From positions 4,288-68,287 of the forward strand of contig DAOUMD010000120.1 in the NCBI GenBank assembly GCA_034412795.1: a stretch of DNA of 64,000 nt, in the 5' to 3' direction. This stretch comes from JAUVPY01 sp034412795. GTDB lineage: Bacteria; Chloroflexota; Anaerolineae; 4572-78; NAK82. The notes beneath the pieces are model-generated. The model did not search any database, was not told the DNA's origin, and saw nothing but the letters and a program-made list of their open reading frames with translations. This document shows positions 49,977 to 58,444 of this stretch, in pieces. Positions within the stretch are counted from its first letter, which is position 1; every line of letters begins with the position of its first letter. The position numbers were made by a program, and so were the translations under genes.

Positions 49977-52900
49977 ATGACCCAACTTCTTCCAGGAACT
50001 GAGGTACGCGCACGAGGCTTGCGCTGGGAGGTGGTGCTCTCCGAGCCTCTGGGGCCGCAGACTCTCTTCCGGCTACGTGGCCTCGAAGGGGCGGTCAAAG
50101 GGCAGGAGATCGACCTGCTGCATCCCTTTGAGCGGTTGGAGCCGGTCATCCACGAGCTTCAGCCGGAGAAGGCCGGCCCCCTGCGCAACTGGCTGGTCTA
50201 CCACCAGGCCTTTCTGCTCGAGCAAGCCCTGGGCCCCGACGCCTTGCTCTCGGTCCAGCCGGGCCGGCTGCGCCTGGAGCCGTACCAACTGGTACCTGTG
50301 CTGCGCGCCATTCGCATGAGCCGCCCGCGCCTGCTTCTGGCGGATGGCGTCGGCCTGGGCAAGACGGTCGAGGCCGGGCTGGTTCTGACCGAACTGATCG
50401 CGCGCCGCGTCGCCCACCGGGTCCTGATCATCTCACCGGCCGGCCCGCTCATGGAGCAGTGGAAGACAGAGATGGCCGAGCGTTTCGGCCTGCGCCTGGA
50501 TGTGATCGATCGCGGCCGCCTGGAGGAGATCCGCAAGTCCACCGAGCTGGGCGCCAACCCGTTCGACCACATACCGCTGGGACTGGCCTCAATCGACTTT
50601 CTCAAGCAAGAGCGGGTCCTGGAGCAACTGGAGCGCAGCAGCTACGACGTGGTCGTCATCGACGAGGCGCATCACTGCATGGACCTGGGCGCGGCCGGCG
50701 AGCGCGAAGACTCCCAGCGGCGGCGTCTGGCACAGGTGCTGGCCCGCCGCTGTGATACGTTGCTGTTGGTGACGGCCACGCCCCACGACGGCCACGAGCG
50801 CTCCTTTGCCTCCCTGTGTGAACTGCTGGACCCCTCGCTGGTTGACGGGAATGGGGCACTACGGGGCGAGCGCTACCGGGCGCACGTGGTACGCCGCCTG
50901 AAGCGCCACGTGACGGATTGGCGGACCAAAGAGCCGCTTTTCAGGGAGCGGGTCGTTTGCCCGCGTCTGGTGGTAGCCAACCCTGAGGAGCACCCAACCT
51001 TTATTGAATTGCAGCGAGCTCTGCTTGACCTGATCGCCCCGGAACTGCGCCATGCCTTCCGCGCCCGGCGTTACAGTGATGTGCTGTCCTTGATCGCCCT
51101 CCTGAAACGCAGTGTCTCGACGGTGGCAGCCTGCCGCAGCACCCTCGAAGTGGTCGCCGAGCGACTTCAGAGAATCCTGGCCGAGGGCGCTGAAAGCCAG
51201 GAAAGTCGACGCCAGCGGCTGCGCACTTTGCGCGAGTATCAGCGCCGGCTGGAGCGGTTCGGCACCGTGAGCCCCGAAGAAGAGGAGGAGCAACACCTTC
51301 TGGAGGCGGAGGATCTCGCCCATCGTCTGGCCGACCTGCAGCGCGAGGTGCGCGCCGGCTCTCGCACTTTAAAACGCACCGCCGACGTCATCCTCGCCCT
51401 TGACGACTTGATCGCCCTGGCCGAGGATGCCGCTGACGAGGACCCCAAGCTTCAGCAACTGGCGGCTGAGATCGAAGCCATCCGCCGTGACGAGCCGCGC
51501 GCCAATGTCCTGGTCTACACCGAGTACACCACCAGCCAGAAAGCCGCGGTTGACTACCTGCGTTCGGCCGGCCTGGGCCAAGTGCTCACCATGAGTGGGG
51601 ACGACACTGACGCCGATCGCAAGACGACCACCGACCGCTTTCGCACCCAGGAGGACCTGATCCTGGTCAGCACCGACGCGGCTGCTGAAGGGTTAAACCT
51701 GCACGAGCGTTGCCATCACCTGATCCACCTGGAGTTGCCCTTCAACCCCAATCGTCTGGAGCAACGCAATGGTCGCATTGACCGCTACGGCCAGACGCGG
51801 GACCCCATCGTATACTATTTTTATCTGGGTGGCACCTTCGAGGAGCGCATTCTGCTGCGCCTGATCGCCAAATACGAGCGACAGCGTGCCCGGCTGACCT
51901 TTGTCCCCAATACCCTGGCCCTCACCACCTCCACCGACGCTGGCTCCGAACGGCTGCTCAAGGGCCTGATAGACGAGGATGAGCGGCTTTTCCAGGAGCA
52001 GGGGCCATTGTTCGATATTTCCAGCGATGACGCACTCGAGGGCGGCGACCAGGCTACCCGTGAGCTGTTGGAAGAGATCGACCGCAGCCTGATGGGGTTC
52101 GAAAAAGCCACCCGCACCCACACCTGGCTGGGCGATGCCGGCCTGAACGCCGGCGAGCGGTTGCTGACGGAAGCGGATGCCGCCCACGATCGCGGCGGTC
52201 GGGTGGGAGCGGTCGACCTGGCTCGCTTCGTGACCGATGCCGCCCTGCTCGACGGCGGGGATGTACTGGGCAGTATAGACGATCCGACGTTTGAAATCGT
52301 GCTGCCATCCCACTGGCTCTACGGCCTGGAGGATCTGCCCGGCTATGATCCGCAGGGCCGTCGAGTGCGCCTCACCACCCGCCTGGATGTGACTCGAGAT
52401 GCCCAAGAGCACCCCGTCGGTTTCTTGGGACGCGCCCACCCGCTCGTGCGCCGTGCGCTGGACCGCGTCCGCAATCTCTCCTTTGGGACTGGCTCCCACT
52501 ACGGTCAGGACCCGCGCGCCAGCGCCGTTGTGGTCGATGTTGCCGAGCCCACCCTCCTGTATACTTTCCTGGGCCGCATTATGAGCCAGGCGGGTCGTGA
52601 GCTCGAACGGGTACTGGCGGTGGAGGTCCGTCCGGGGGATGAGCCGGAATACTACGGCGAAGCTACCGAGTGGCTCAACCTGGCAGATCCAGCCCGTGCG
52701 CTCCGCACCAGCTCTCTTTGGGAGCAGCAATTTGCGCATTGGGGGGATAAGGCCGCCGAGCTGGCCCGCGAACGAGCGATGACGAGCTTTGAGGCCCTGG
52801 CCGAGGCTTTCACTCAAGAGCGTCGCCAGGCCCTTGAAGTTGAGCGGGAGGAACTTCACAAGTGGCTTGAGGGACGCGCCCGCGAGATCACCGGCGAGGA

Positions 52901-53186
52901 GCCTCCACCTGCGGTGCAGATGGAGCTCTTTGATGTAGCGGCTGAGGCACCAGGTCCAACACAAGGGCCAGTTCCGACGTGGGCCCAGTTGACCGATCCG
53001 GCCCAGCGCCTGGCCGCTTTTGCGGCAGATCGAACCCAGCCTCCCGCCAGACGGAGCGAAGCCGAAGGGGTCCTGCGTACCCATCGCCAACGTCTGGCAG
53101 ATATCCAGACACGGCTGGCGCTTGGTGACCCTGAGATTATCCCCCTTGGCCTGCTGATGCTAGTCCCCGATGGAGTCGATCAATGA
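49977..53186 (+). CDS. SNF2-family helicase (DrmD-like)
   Basis: A 1069-residue superfamily 2 SNF2-type ATPase: motif I D-G-V-G-L-G-K-T near 123, motif II D-E-A-H at 229-232, motif III T-A-T-P-H, and the C-terminal helicase motifs T-D-A-A-A-E-G-L-N-L and Q-R-N-G-R-I-D-R-Y-G-Q near 600. Length and motifs match the DrmD helicase of class 1 DISARM and related helicases paired with Eco57I-type methylases. A clamp-like peptide Q-M-E-L-F-D lies near residue 981. GAGGG lies before the ATG. It overlaps the CBS-HEPN gene by four bases. DISARM core genes drmA, drmB and drmC are not in the window. Confidence 0.92.
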   Translation: MTQLLPGTEVRARGLRWEVVLSEPLGPQTLFRLRGLEGAVKGQEIDLLHPFERLEPVIHELQPEKAGPLRNWLVYHQAFLLEQALGPDALLSVQPGRLRLEPYQLVPVLRAIRMSRPRLLLADGVGLGKTVEAGLVLTELIARRVAHRVLIISPAGPLMEQWKTEMAERFGLRLDVIDRGRLEEIRKSTELGANPFDHIPLGLASIDFLKQERVLEQLERSSYDVVVIDEAHHCMDLGAAGEREDSQRRRLAQVLARRCDTLLLVTATPHDGHERSFASLCELLDPSLVDGNGALRGERYRAHVVRRLKRHVTDWRTKEPLFRERVVCPRLVVANPEEHPTFIELQRALLDLIAPELRHAFRARRYSDVLSLIALLKRSVSTVAACRSTLEVVAERLQRILAEGAESQESRRQRLRTLREYQRRLERFGTVSPEEEEEQHLLEAEDLAHRLADLQREVRAGSRTLKRTADVILALDDLIALAEDAADEDPKLQQLAAEIEAIRRDEPRANVLVYTEYTTSQKAAVDYLRSAGLGQVLTMSGDDTDADRKTTTDRFRTQEDLILVSTDAAAEGLNLHERCHHLIHLELPFNPNRLEQRNGRIDRYGQTRDPIVYYFYLGGTFEERILLRLIAKYERQRARLTFVPNTLALTTSTDAGSERLLKGLIDEDERLFQEQGPLFDISSDDALEGGDQATRELLEEIDRSLMGFEKATRTHTWLGDAGLNAGERLLTEADAAHDRGGRVGAVDLARFVTDAALLDGGDVLGSIDDPTFEIVLPSHWLYGLEDLPGYDPQGRRVRLTTRLDVTRDAQEHPVGFLGRAHPLVRRALDRVRNLSFGTGSHYGQDPRASAVVVDVAEPTLLYTFLGRIMSQAGRELERVLAVEVRPGDEPEYYGEATEWLNLADPARALRTSSLWEQQFAHWGDKAAELARERAMTSFEALAEAFTQERRQALEVEREELHKWLEGRAREITGEEPPPAVQMELFDVAAEAPGPTQGPVPTWAQLTDPAQRLAAFAADRTQPPARRSEAEGVLRTHRQRLADIQTRLALGDPEIIPLGLLMLVPDGVDQ

Positions 53187-54058
53187 ATAAGCTTTATCAT
53201 CAAACTATGACGGCCTTGGCCGAGAGCCTCCAATGTACGCTGATCGCCAGTGACCTGGACTTTGAGAGAGGAGTCCTACCGCAGACCGTAGAAGAGGACG
53301 AGATCCTGGCATATGCGCTCGCAAACCGTTTCAGCAGGATCCCATTGTTCTCGGGAGAAGAATCCGAGCGGCTGATCACGTATGTGGCTCTGGTGGATCT
53401 AGAAGGAGAGCGGCTGGTGGAGCGACGTCCTATCACTGTCGAGGATGTCATCTCTGGGTCGACCCCTATTGACAAAGCCATCCAGTTGTTGACACGCCGC
53501 CCCTTTTACTTTGTCCTTGACCCGCACTGCATTCGCAAAATCCTCACCGTATCCGACCTTAATCGCTTGCCGGTGCGGACTTACCTGCATACTCTACTCG
53601 ACCACCTGGAAGGACTCTTGGCAGAGTGGATCGAGCAGGCGTTTCTTGAGAATAGCTGGAAGACAAGTTTAAGTGGTAAGCGACAGGAATCCATCCAGGG
53701 ACTGCACGAGCAGAAGCGGCGCGAGGATTTTGACACGCGGCTTATCGACTGCACGACCTTGAGCGACAAGGCCACCATCATTGGCAAGTCAGATAGGTTG
53801 CAAGGTGAGTTGTCGCAACCGACTCGCAGCGCCTTCAAGAAGCGGTTAAAGCCAATAAAGCGGCTGCGCAACCGGCTGGCGCACGGAATGCCGCCTCTTG
53901 ATAAGGAGGCTGATACTCTGCGCGATCATCTGCGCCCCGGCGGCCTGTTGACAAAACGAGCGGATCTGGAGTGGTTAAACCAGGTAGTGCTGACCCTTTT
54001 GGCCTGGATTGAGGCGTTATCTGGTACGAATGAGGAGCAAGCTGATCATGGCGCTTGA
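53183..54058 (+). CDS. CBS-like / HEPN protein within the helicase-methylase cassette
   Basis: A 291-residue protein starting in an ATGA overlap with the helicase gene. Residues about 30-140 resemble a CBS-type domain (S-R-I-P-L-F, I-D-K-A-I-Q-L-L, I-L-T-V-S-D-L-N-R). The C-terminal helical part has the HEPN ribonuclease signature R-N-x3-H at R229-N230-H234 (R-L-R-N-R-L-A-H-G). HEPN proteins with this motif are metal-independent RNases frequent in toxin-antitoxin and defence systems. The CBS part may bind a nucleotide and gate the RNase (inference). It lies between a helicase and a methylase, overlapping both, so the three probably act together. Confidence 0.88.
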   Translation: MNKLYHQTMTALAESLQCTLIASDLDFERGVLPQTVEEDEILAYALANRFSRIPLFSGEESERLITYVALVDLEGERLVERRPITVEDVISGSTPIDKAIQLLTRRPFYFVLDPHCIRKILTVSDLNRLPVRTYLHTLLDHLEGLLAEWIEQAFLENSWKTSLSGKRQESIQGLHEQKRREDFDTRLIDCTTLSDKATIIGKSDRLQGELSQPTRSAFKKRLKPIKRLRNRLAHGMPPLDKEADTLRDHLRPGGLLTKRADLEWLNQVVLTLLAWIEALSGTNEEQADHGA

Positions 54059-57000
54059 AGTGCTCCAGCATGCCACCTTCGCCGGCCCGGCTTTTCCTGA
54101 GCCGTTTGTTCGTTTTGAGCTGGAAAAAGAGCTAAACCGGCACAAGCTGCTGCCCAAGACCACCGGCGCCGAAGGCCGTGAGCTACAGGAATCCTGGGCG
54201 ATATATCGGCGCAAGCTGCGCGAACTGGTTTCTCGGGGCGGTGCGGTGCGCGTTTGTAACCAGGTTCTGGAACCCCTCGTACCCCGCCTGGGCTATGAAC
54301 ATATGGCAGCAGCGCCTGAGGTGGAAACCCGCGAAGGGCTTGAATCAGGCGGCCACCTGATGACCATAAATGGCGCCCGCCTGCGGGTGTGGTCCACCGC
54401 CTTTGCCGAGGACCTGGATGCCCCGGCCCGTCGCGGGCGTGCCTACCGCTTCAGCCACGCGCGCGTCGCCCAGCGGGTACTGCTCACCTCTGACGAGCGG
54501 GTCGGCCTGCTGACCAACGGCCTCGAATTGCGCATCCTCATCTCCGACCCGGCCCGGCCCGACTCGCACATCGAGATCCCCATCGATCCCTATTGGAAGC
54601 GGGCTCGCGACGTTCCTGATACGTATCGCCTGCTGCTGGCCCTGGCCTCGCCGGCCGGGGTGGGGGTGGTGCCGGAACTGGTGGACAAGGCGCGCCTTCA
54701 GCAGACTCGGGTGACCAAAGAGCTCCGCCTCCAGGCGCGACAAGCCGTGGAACGGTTTGTTCAAGAGGTGCTTGATCATCCTGAAAATCGCCAACGCCTG
54801 GCCGGTATCGAAGATCGGGAGCGCCTGGCCCAAGACCTGTGGCGCGAAGGCCTGATCATCATCTACCGCCTGCTGGTCATCCTCAATCTGGAGTCCAGCG
54901 ACGATCCGGCCCGCTCCTTCAGCTTTGCTTCCACCAGCCTGTGGCGCAACAGCTTCTCACCCAGCGTGGCCCTGGCCCGCTACGCCCGCGCTGTCCTGGA
55001 CCAGGGAGTGGAGACCGGCCACTTACTCGAAGATGGAATGCGGGCGCTCTTCCGCATGTTCACCCAGGGTCTGCGATGCACCGAGCTGAACGTCAGGCCC
55101 CTGGGCGGAGCCCTCTTTGGCGAGGGCGCTGCGCCGTTGCTCTCGGAGCTGCGCTGGGGAGAACGGGCTGTGGCCCATCTGCTGGACCGCCTGCTCTGGA
55201 CGCCCAAACGGCGCGGGGCCGAGTCCCGCGAACGTGTCCACTATGGCCCACTGGACGTGGAAGACCTGGGACGCGTCTACGAGGCGCTGCTCGAGCTGGA
55301 GCCGGGCATCAGTGCCGAGACCATGTGCCGCCTGCGCCGCCAGAAACTGGAGGTGGTGGTGCCCGTCGCCCAGGGCGAGAAGTATCGGCCCCCGGAACTA
55401 CGGATCTCCGCCGAGGAAGAAAAGATGGAGGAATCCGATACGGATGAAGTCGAGGATGAGGAAGAAGAAGCCACACCCACCCGCGGCAAGAAGACCAGGG
55501 TCGAGTGGATCGAGGAGATTCCTCCCGGTCGCTTTTACCTGCGTGTGGGCTTGGGGCGCAAGGCCAGCGGCTCTTACTACACGCCGCACTCCTTCGTGCG
55601 TTTCCTGGTGCAGGAGACTCTCAGTCCCCAGGTGGAGAAGCGCAGCCCTCAAGACGATCCCTACCCGGGCGAGATCCTCAAGCTCAAAGTGCTCGACCCG
55701 GCGATGGGAAGCGGTCATTTCCTGGTCGAGGCCTGTCGCTTCCTGGGCGAGAGGCTCTACGAAGCTTGCCGCCTATGCGATGAGCGGGCGTTGGAGGCCG
55801 AGCGCCGCGCGGAAAAGGCCAGGAGCGAGGCCGAGCGCGAGGGGGCCCTGGCCGAGGCGGCTGAGTACCGCCGGCGCGTCCAGGACCTGCCTGATCCGGA
55901 GGATGAGTTGGTGCGATACCTCCCCAGCCGGGCTCCCGAGGGAGAGGAATCTGGCCTCTCGCAAAAGAAGGCCGAGGCCCTCTGCCGCCGCCTGGTGGCC
56001 GTCCATTGCCTGTACGGTGTGGACAAGAACCCACTGGCGGTGGAGCTGGCCAAGCTCTCGCTGTGGATCGAATCCCACGCTGAAGGGCTGCCCCTTACCT
56101 TCCTGGACCACCGCTTCGTCGTGGGCGACTCACTCACCGGTCCCTTCTTCGAGCATTTGCTGCTATACCCCGGCTCGCAAGATCCGTTGGAGGGCCTCTT
56201 TTCGCAAGGGCTCAGCGCACAGTTCACCGCCGCCTTGGAGGATGCCCTATGGAACGTGCGTGACCTGGAGGCTAGCGTAGGCGTCACCTTAGCCGAGCTG
56301 AAGGCCAAGCAGGCGGCCAAGGCCCGCCTGGATCGGGCGCTGGCTCCCTTCAAGATCGTGGCTGCTGCCTGGGCCGGAGGCGTGATGCTGGGAGCGGAAG
56401 GCGACGACGTGGCCTACAAAGCCCTGGTCAAGACGGTCGCCGATATGGGCACCCTTCCGGAGGGCCTACCCGACCAGCCCAAGCTCCTGCAAATGATCGC
56501 CCGTGGCCTGGGAGTGGAAGAGGTACCGGCGGAGCGGTCGGCGTTGCTGGAATCTCTTTCCTCAGGCGAGTACATACCGACCTTGCCGTATGAATTAGCT
56601 TTCCCGGAGGTCTTCTATCCCGAAGGGCAACTTGTCTCAAGACAGGGATTTGACGTGGTATTGGGCAACCCTCCGTGGGAAGCGATCCAATTCAAGTCAA
56701 AAGAGTTCTTCGCCTCTTTCGACTTTGAAATCTTGAATGCTCCCACCAAGCGGGAGCGAACTGCCATCGAAAATCTTCTTACAACCGACCCAGAGATCGG
56801 TACACTGTTTGAATCCTACAAGGAATCCTTCGAGCAGCAGAAGCGCTCCAACGATGTCCTCTATAACTATCAAAAAGTGCGTGTCGAAGGGGATCTCGCG
56901 GGCCGACAACTGGACTATTTCCGTGTGTTTATGGAGCGCAATGCCCAACTCCTTGGTCCTCAGGGAGCAACTGGAGTAGTAGTTCCTTCTGCTTTCCACG

Positions 57001-58349
57001 CCAATGAGGGTGCAACCGGCATCCGTCACCTTTATCTCGAGAGATTAGCACTGGGCTGTTGCTATTCCTTCGAGAACCGGCGCAAGCTTTTCGAGATCCA
57101 CCGTAGCTTCAAGTTTGCCGTGGTCGTCGCGTCCCAACCTGGGCCGACGGTTGAGTTTCCCTGTGCCTTTTACCTCCACGACGATGAGTGGCTCTTCGGT
57201 GAACGTGGTGACCGGGAGGTTTGTTATACGCTTAATTTCGTGCGAAATACGGGCGGTGAATACCTCAATTTTCTAGAACTGCAAACGGTCAACCTTGCAA
57301 ATATTGCTCAAATAGCTATCTCCAGGGGGACTCCCTTTGGGAATTACTGCGCGTCTCAAGGCATTCGACTGCAAAAACAACCTGTAACACTAGATATGAC
57401 AAAAGAAGCCCACAGGTTTAAGCCTACGGAAGCATTTCTTGAGGCAGGGCGTGATCCCCGAGAATCCACGAACCGTGCGGAGCTTGTTAGCAACGGAGTG
57501 TTCTATCTTTCTGAGGGCAAAACGTTTCGGCAGTTTGATGAACTCTGGGGAGAATCTCCTACGTACTGTGTACCTATTTCTAATCTCGATGGCAACCCGC
57601 TATGGATTGAGTCTGGACGGTATTATCGATTTGCCGCAAGAGCAGTAGCAAGGTCAACGGATGAAAGAACCGGGATTTTCTGCATTCTTAGTCCGGGAAC
57701 AGTTTCTGGTAACAGTATTGCGGCCGAAAGAGAGCCCGAAATGACGCCGCGCTATGTACCCCTAATCCTTGCGGGTGCCTGCAACACGTTCGCATTTGAC
57801 TGGTGTCTGAGAGTCAAGACGTCAGCAAACGTGAACCTCTTTATTCTCAGCCAGACCCCGGTGGCAATTCCACAGAGTATTCAAGTATTCCTAGCTCACT
57901 CAGCTCTCCGACTTACCTGCAACCACGCTGGCTACGAACCCCTCTGGCGCGAGCAACTCGGCGACGTCTGGCGCGAGCTCAAGCCCCCCTTCACCTGGCC
58001 TGTTCTCAAAGGCGACGACGAGCGGTGGGCGGTGCGGGCCGCCGTTGACGCCGTCGTCGCCGATGCCTACGGCCTCACCCGTGAGCAATACGAGCACGTG
58101 CTATCCACCTTCAGCCACGCCAGCTATCCCCGGGCCCCAGAGCTGTGCCTGGCCTGCTTTGATGAGTTGAAAGAGATCGACCTGGAGGCCTTCACCCAGA
58201 AGTACGATCCTTACTGGGATATCCCGCTCAACGAAAACCTGCCGCAGCCCGTCATCGAGTTGCCCATCCCCGGTGAGGAAGAGGGCGACGTGCCCAGGGA
58301 TCTCTTTGGGGAGGTAGTGGTACCGAAGAAGGGGAAGAGGAAGCGATGA
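54048..58349 (+). CDS. Eco57I/type IIG-like N6-adenine methyltransferase (DrmMI-like)
   Basis: About 1433 residues from the ATG at 54048, chosen for GAGGAG upstream and an 11-base overlap with the HEPN gene; an ATG at 54030 is possible. The methylase core has motif I L-D-P-A-M-G-S-G-H-F near 549 and the catalytic N-P-P-W at 874-877, with L-Y-G-V-D-K-N-P-L-A-V-E-L-A-K between. An acidic low-complexity stretch lies near 465-480. The C-terminal 450 residues probably recognise DNA. No clear PD-(D/E)xK nuclease motif was found at the N-terminus. The length fits DrmMI or BREX PglX-like enzymes. With the SNF2 helicase it probably marks self DNA while the helicase and HEPN protein act on foreign DNA or RNA (inference). 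Confidence 0.9.
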   Translation: MALEVLQHATFAGPAFPEPFVRFELEKELNRHKLLPKTTGAEGRELQESWAIYRRKLRELVSRGGAVRVCNQVLEPLVPRLGYEHMAAAPEVETREGLESGGHLMTINGARLRVWSTAFAEDLDAPARRGRAYRFSHARVAQRVLLTSDERVGLLTNGLELRILISDPARPDSHIEIPIDPYWKRARDVPDTYRLLLALASPAGVGVVPELVDKARLQQTRVTKELRLQARQAVERFVQEVLDHPENRQRLAGIEDRERLAQDLWREGLIIIYRLLVILNLESSDDPARSFSFASTSLWRNSFSPSVALARYARAVLDQGVETGHLLEDGMRALFRMFTQGLRCTELNVRPLGGALFGEGAAPLLSELRWGERAVAHLLDRLLWTPKRRGAESRERVHYGPLDVEDLGRVYEALLELEPGISAETMCRLRRQKLEVVVPVAQGEKYRPPELRISAEEEKMEESDTDEVEDEEEEATPTRGKKTRVEWIEEIPPGRFYLRVGLGRKASGSYYTPHSFVRFLVQETLSPQVEKRSPQDDPYPGEILKLKVLDPAMGSGHFLVEACRFLGERLYEACRLCDERALEAERRAEKARSEAEREGALAEAAEYRRRVQDLPDPEDELVRYLPSRAPEGEESGLSQKKAEALCRRLVAVHCLYGVDKNPLAVELAKLSLWIESHAEGLPLTFLDHRFVVGDSLTGPFFEHLLLYPGSQDPLEGLFSQGLSAQFTAALEDALWNVRDLEASVGVTLAELKAKQAAKARLDRALAPFKIVAAAWAGGVMLGAEGDDVAYKALVKTVADMGTLPEGLPDQPKLLQMIARGLGVEEVPAERSALLESLSSGEYIPTLPYELAFPEVFYPEGQLVSRQGFDVVLGNPPWEAIQFKSKEFFASFDFEILNAPTKRERTAIENLLTTDPEIGTLFESYKESFEQQKRSNDVLYNYQKVRVEGDLAGRQLDYFRVFMERNAQLLGPQGATGVVVPSAFHANEGATGIRHLYLERLALGCCYSFENRRKLFEIHRSFKFAVVVASQPGPTVEFPCAFYLHDDEWLFGERGDREVCYTLNFVRNTGGEYLNFLELQTVNLANIAQIAISRGTPFGNYCASQGIRLQKQPVTLDMTKEAHRFKPTEAFLEAGRDPRESTNRAELVSNGVFYLSEGKTFRQFDELWGESPTYCVPISNLDGNPLWIESGRYYRFAARAVARSTDERTGIFCILSPGTVSGNSIAAEREPEMTPRYVPLILAGACNTFAFDWCLRVKTSANVNLFILSQTPVAIPQSIQVFLAHSALRLTCNHAGYEPLWREQLGDVWRELKPPFTWPVLKGDDERWAVRAAVDAVVADAYGLTREQYEHVLSTFSHASYPRAPELCLACFDELKEIDLEAFTQKYDPYWDIPLNENLPQPVIELPIPGEEEGDVPRDLFGEVVVPKKGKRKR

Positions 58350-58444
58350 AAAACAGGTTGCATCACACGTATCGAATGTAGCTCTTTAGCTCTGAACTGT
58401 TATCGGCATTACCAGACTATGGGGGGTTGCTAGGAGCAAGGGCA

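Noticed and set aside
51693..53090. Long minus-strand frame of 465 codons opposite the helicase gene
   Set aside because: It is the antisense shadow of a gene with unmistakable SNF2 motifs and GC-rich codon bias; no family features.
49977..58349. Calling the cassette a complete DISARM or BREX system
   Set aside because: No drmA, drmB or drmC, no PglZ, BrxC or Lon-like genes are in the window; only the helicase and methylase resemble DISARM parts.
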